A DNA stretch of 8,808 nucleotides, taken from NCBI GenBank assembly GCA_007123785.1, contig SLGL01000112.1, positions 1 through 8,808 of the forward strand. Reading direction: 5' to 3'. Shown piece by piece: positions 6,826 through 8,808 of the stretch; position 1 is the stretch's first letter; every line of letters starts with the position of its first letter. This stretch comes from Balneolaceae bacterium. GTDB lineage: Bacteria > Bacteroidota > Rhodothermia > Balneolales > Balneolaceae. The translations under genes and the position numbers were made by a program. The notes beneath the pieces were generated by a model. That model searched no databases and had not been told where the DNA came from. It saw only the letters and a program-made list of their open reading frames with translations.

Positions 6826-8808
6826 TTACTCCAAAGGTATAATCACACCAAGATAACGGCCCATCCAGTAGGGCAAAAGGAATTCATCACCGGCCAGCTC
6901 ACGGAGTCCGCCCCGGCCGCCATCAATGCGAAATGGATTTGCATTGTAACGAATCGTTGGCCTTTCCAGGGGTGAAATGAGCTCTTTGGTTGTCTGTCCG
7001 CGAAAGTTTGGTTCCAGATATTCCAGATCGTTTCGGTGGGAATTTTCCATATCCCAGCGGACCATATCAAGCTGAAATTCCCGTAAATGCCACTTCACCG
7101 ACTCCAGGTCGATGTCGCCACTGGTTCCGTAGGCAATCAGGCTCCATACCGAATTTCGTTCTGGCAATTCAATTTCCCAGTGATCGGTAATTACATCTGC
7201 GTAGATTCGCTTCAGATCATCATTAAATGCGTAATGGTAGAGTGCCCAGTAGGTCAGAAAGTACATCTCATCATCCGAATGATTCCATCCCCCGTCGCCC
7301 ATATCAAATTCAAATGGATATGGGTGTGTTCCTTCATAAATAATGCCTGGAGTAGGTCCGATTTTTTCCATTGGAATCTGGATATTGTCAAGATATCCAT
7401 GCTCTTCAAACATATAGAATGCCTCTTCTTTGTAGATCTCCTTACCCGTGAGGTGGTAAGCCAGCTGCAATCCAGCCGTCAAATGCAAGCTGTTGAGTTT
7501 ACGGTCTGTTACCGTTTCGGGGTACCAGTTTACATACTCCGGATTCCACCGGCCCCACAGTGTCGGTTTGCCGTCAATATCCACAAAATAGTAGTCGTTT
7601 TCGATGATATGCGTCATAATCGAATCGATAAAATTGGTAACCCGCTGCTGCTCTTCTTCATCCAGATCGAGAAGCTGATCCATCAAAGCGACCACCCAGA
7701 GATAGGCAATATATTCATCGGTGCTGGTATGGCCTTTCCACTCCCACTGCTCTTCGGGGCTTTCCCGCCACCGATCGGGATTGGCCACCTTAAAGCCTTT
7801 TCTGGCAAACGTTCTCGATGGAAATCCATCCAGCGGATTGATCGACAGCAGACGTTCGTAAGACATAAAGACCTCCATGGCATTTGCCCTGGCCTGTCGG
7901 TTTCCTGTGGCAGCATACCTGAAAATTTCACTGCTGATATAAAAAGAGGTCCAGAGACCATCATTATCAGTATCAATCATCTCAGCGGTTGTAAGATCAC
8001 CAGGCTCCTCCAGCCGAACTTCACCGATGAGTCCCAGGCGAAGGTGTCGTTTGCGAACCTTGTCATGGAAATAGTCTGCCTTGTCTTTCAGTGTCATCGT
8101 TTTAAAATGCACTTCTGAGATTCCCTCTTTCGTCAAAGCGTAGCCATTTCCTTTTGAATCCACTGCAACATCAAGAACATTATCACTGGAAAGCCAGCGT
8201 TTGCTTGCCCAGTACCGGTACTTGTCATGGTTTTGTGTCGAAAACATACCCATTTCTGTTCCTGCCCACAGTGTACCGTTATGAAAGGCCAGAGTAGTCA
8301 TAGGATACACAGGAACTTTTGATGTCTGCTCCCGATTCAGACTCCAGTTGCTGTCGGCTACCGAGTAATACCCTTCACTCGTTGCAATAAACAGCTCATG
8401 ATTGCCAAATACCCAGGATTGGATATCGTGATCCTGAACAACTTCCCGCAGAGAGTTGTTTTCAAGTATTGAAATACCGGTATCGGTTTCTATAAAAAAA
8501 TCATCTCCCCTTGCCTGAATGCTTTGGATCTCACCAGAGGAACGACCCATCTGTTCTGTTCCATCGGATCTTAATGAAAAATTTCGGTTTCCGGCCAGCA
8601 GCACATCCCCGGACCGGTTCACGGCAATATGAGTAAAAGCACCAGACTCAAACTCACCGTAAGGATGGCCTGCATAGGCATTTGACAGATAGTGATCCTC
8701 ATAGAGATAATACAGCGGCCCCGCCTCATACTGAACCGTTATATCAACAGGGATCATATCAATAAGAGGAAGAAACCTGCGGTCGAGAACCAAACGTTCA
8801 TCTATAAT
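6826..8808 (-). CDS. Partial propeller plus alpha/alpha-toroid protein, function unknown
   Basis: Cut by the right edge: the frame stays open to base 8808, giving 660 C-terminal residues and no true start (an in-frame TTG at 8793 is internal). Numbering from the first codon at 8808, residues about 55-240 carry four or five short repeats of the kind xxLxxxxGTLWAGTExGxF (about 170-190), like the two-component-regulator propeller fold. From about 275 on the sequence is helix-rich with repeated acidic/aromatic motifs at helix starts: DTDNDGLWTSF (279-289), HTSTDEYIAYLW (360-371), and NHSDDEMYFLTYW (509-521), as in six-hairpin glycosidase or lyase folds. The end reads FLLPYWMGRYLGVI. I recall related proteins annotated only as hypothetical in Acidobacteria and Bacteroidota. 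A carbohydrate-active role is a guess. No signal peptide can be judged because the N-terminus is missing. It is followed by the phosphatase gene after 143 bp. Confidence 0.7.
   Translation of the reverse strand: MIDERLVLDRRFLPLIDMIPVDITVQYEAGPLYYLYEDHYLSNAYAGHPYGEFESGAFTHIAVNRSGDVLLAGNRNFSLRSDGTEQMGRSSGEIQSIQARGDDFFIETDTGISILENNSLREVVQDHDIQSWVFGNHELFIATSEGYYSVADSNWSLNREQTSKVPVYPMTTLAFHNGTLWAGTEMGMFSTQNHDKYRYWASKRWLSSDNVLDVAVDSKGNGYALTKEGISEVHFKTMTLKDKADYFHDKVRKRHLRLGLIGEVRLEEPGDLTTAEMIDTDNDGLWTSFYISSEIFRYAATGNRQARANAMEVFMSYERLLSINPLDGFPSRTFARKGFKVANPDRWRESPEEQWEWKGHTSTDEYIAYLWVVALMDQLLDLDEEEQQRVTNFIDSIMTHIIENDYYFVDIDGKPTLWGRWNPEYVNWYPETVTDRKLNSLHLTAGLQLAYHLTGKEIYKEEAFYMFEEHGYLDNIQIPMEKIGPTPGIIYEGTHPYPFEFDMGDGGWNHSDDEMYFLTYWALYHYAFNDDLKRIYADVITDHWEIELPERNSVWSLIAYGTSGDIDLESVKWHLREFQLDMVRWDMENSHRNDLEYLEPNFRGQTTKELISPLERPTIRYNANPFRIDGGRGGLRELAGDEFLLPYWMGRYLGVIIPLE

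Noticed and set aside
7087..8118. A 343-codon open frame on the plus strand opposite the propeller/toroid gene
   Set aside because: It lies wholly inside the real minus-strand gene, has no recognisable domain or ribosome site, and its residue make-up is that of a reverse-strand shadow.
1..8808. CRISPR arrays, tRNA or rRNA genes, insertion sequences, phage or defence genes
   Set aside because: I looked for regular short repeats, tRNA-like cloverleaf segments, transposase motifs and nuclease motifs and saw none.

Overview
All five protein-coding genes lie on the minus strand, so transcription runs from the right edge to the left. The window reads as a piece of a chromosome from a Gram-negative member of the Bacteroidota / Balneolota-Rhodothermota groups, probably marine or saline. 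The reasons are a lipoprotein signal on a large secreted beta-propeller enzyme, many starts without a good Shine-Dalgarno site, an SSS-type transporter paired with a sugar-acid aldolase, and a hairpin repeat with a CCCTCT..AGAGGG core that I recall as a common intergenic element in these groups. The phylum is an inference, not a measured result.

Right to left: (1) 8808-6826, a 5'-truncated large protein with a beta-propeller-like N-terminal half and an (alpha/alpha)-toroid-like C-terminal half, in a conserved but uncharacterised family. (2) 6682-5309, a secreted purple-acid-phosphatase-type metallophosphoesterase with a complete set of metal ligands. (3) A 198-bp gap with a 15-bp inverted repeat. 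(4) 5110-4172, a catabolic aldolase of the DapA/NanA superfamily with a TTG start. (5) 4184-1695, a lipoprotein made of two tandem sialidase-like BNR halves, overlapping the end of the aldolase gene by 13 bp. (6) A 151-bp gap carrying a double-hairpin repeat. (7) 1543-80, an SSS-family sodium:solute symporter. (8) 1-79, a non-coding edge with a near-perfect LacI-family operator.

The last three genes look like one catabolic unit. A surface or periplasmic lipoprotein would release or bind a sugar acid, the sodium symporter would import it, and the class I aldolase would split it. The pattern resembles a sialic-acid (nan) locus, but no NanE, NanK or NanM partner is in the window. The sialidase-like protein lacks a recognisable FRIP motif and is internally duplicated. 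The aldolase class excludes lysine biosynthesis more clearly than it selects sialic acid. The true substrate is therefore open, and this is the most interesting part of the window. The phosphatase and the propeller/toroid protein are separated from this unit by longer gaps and may be independent.
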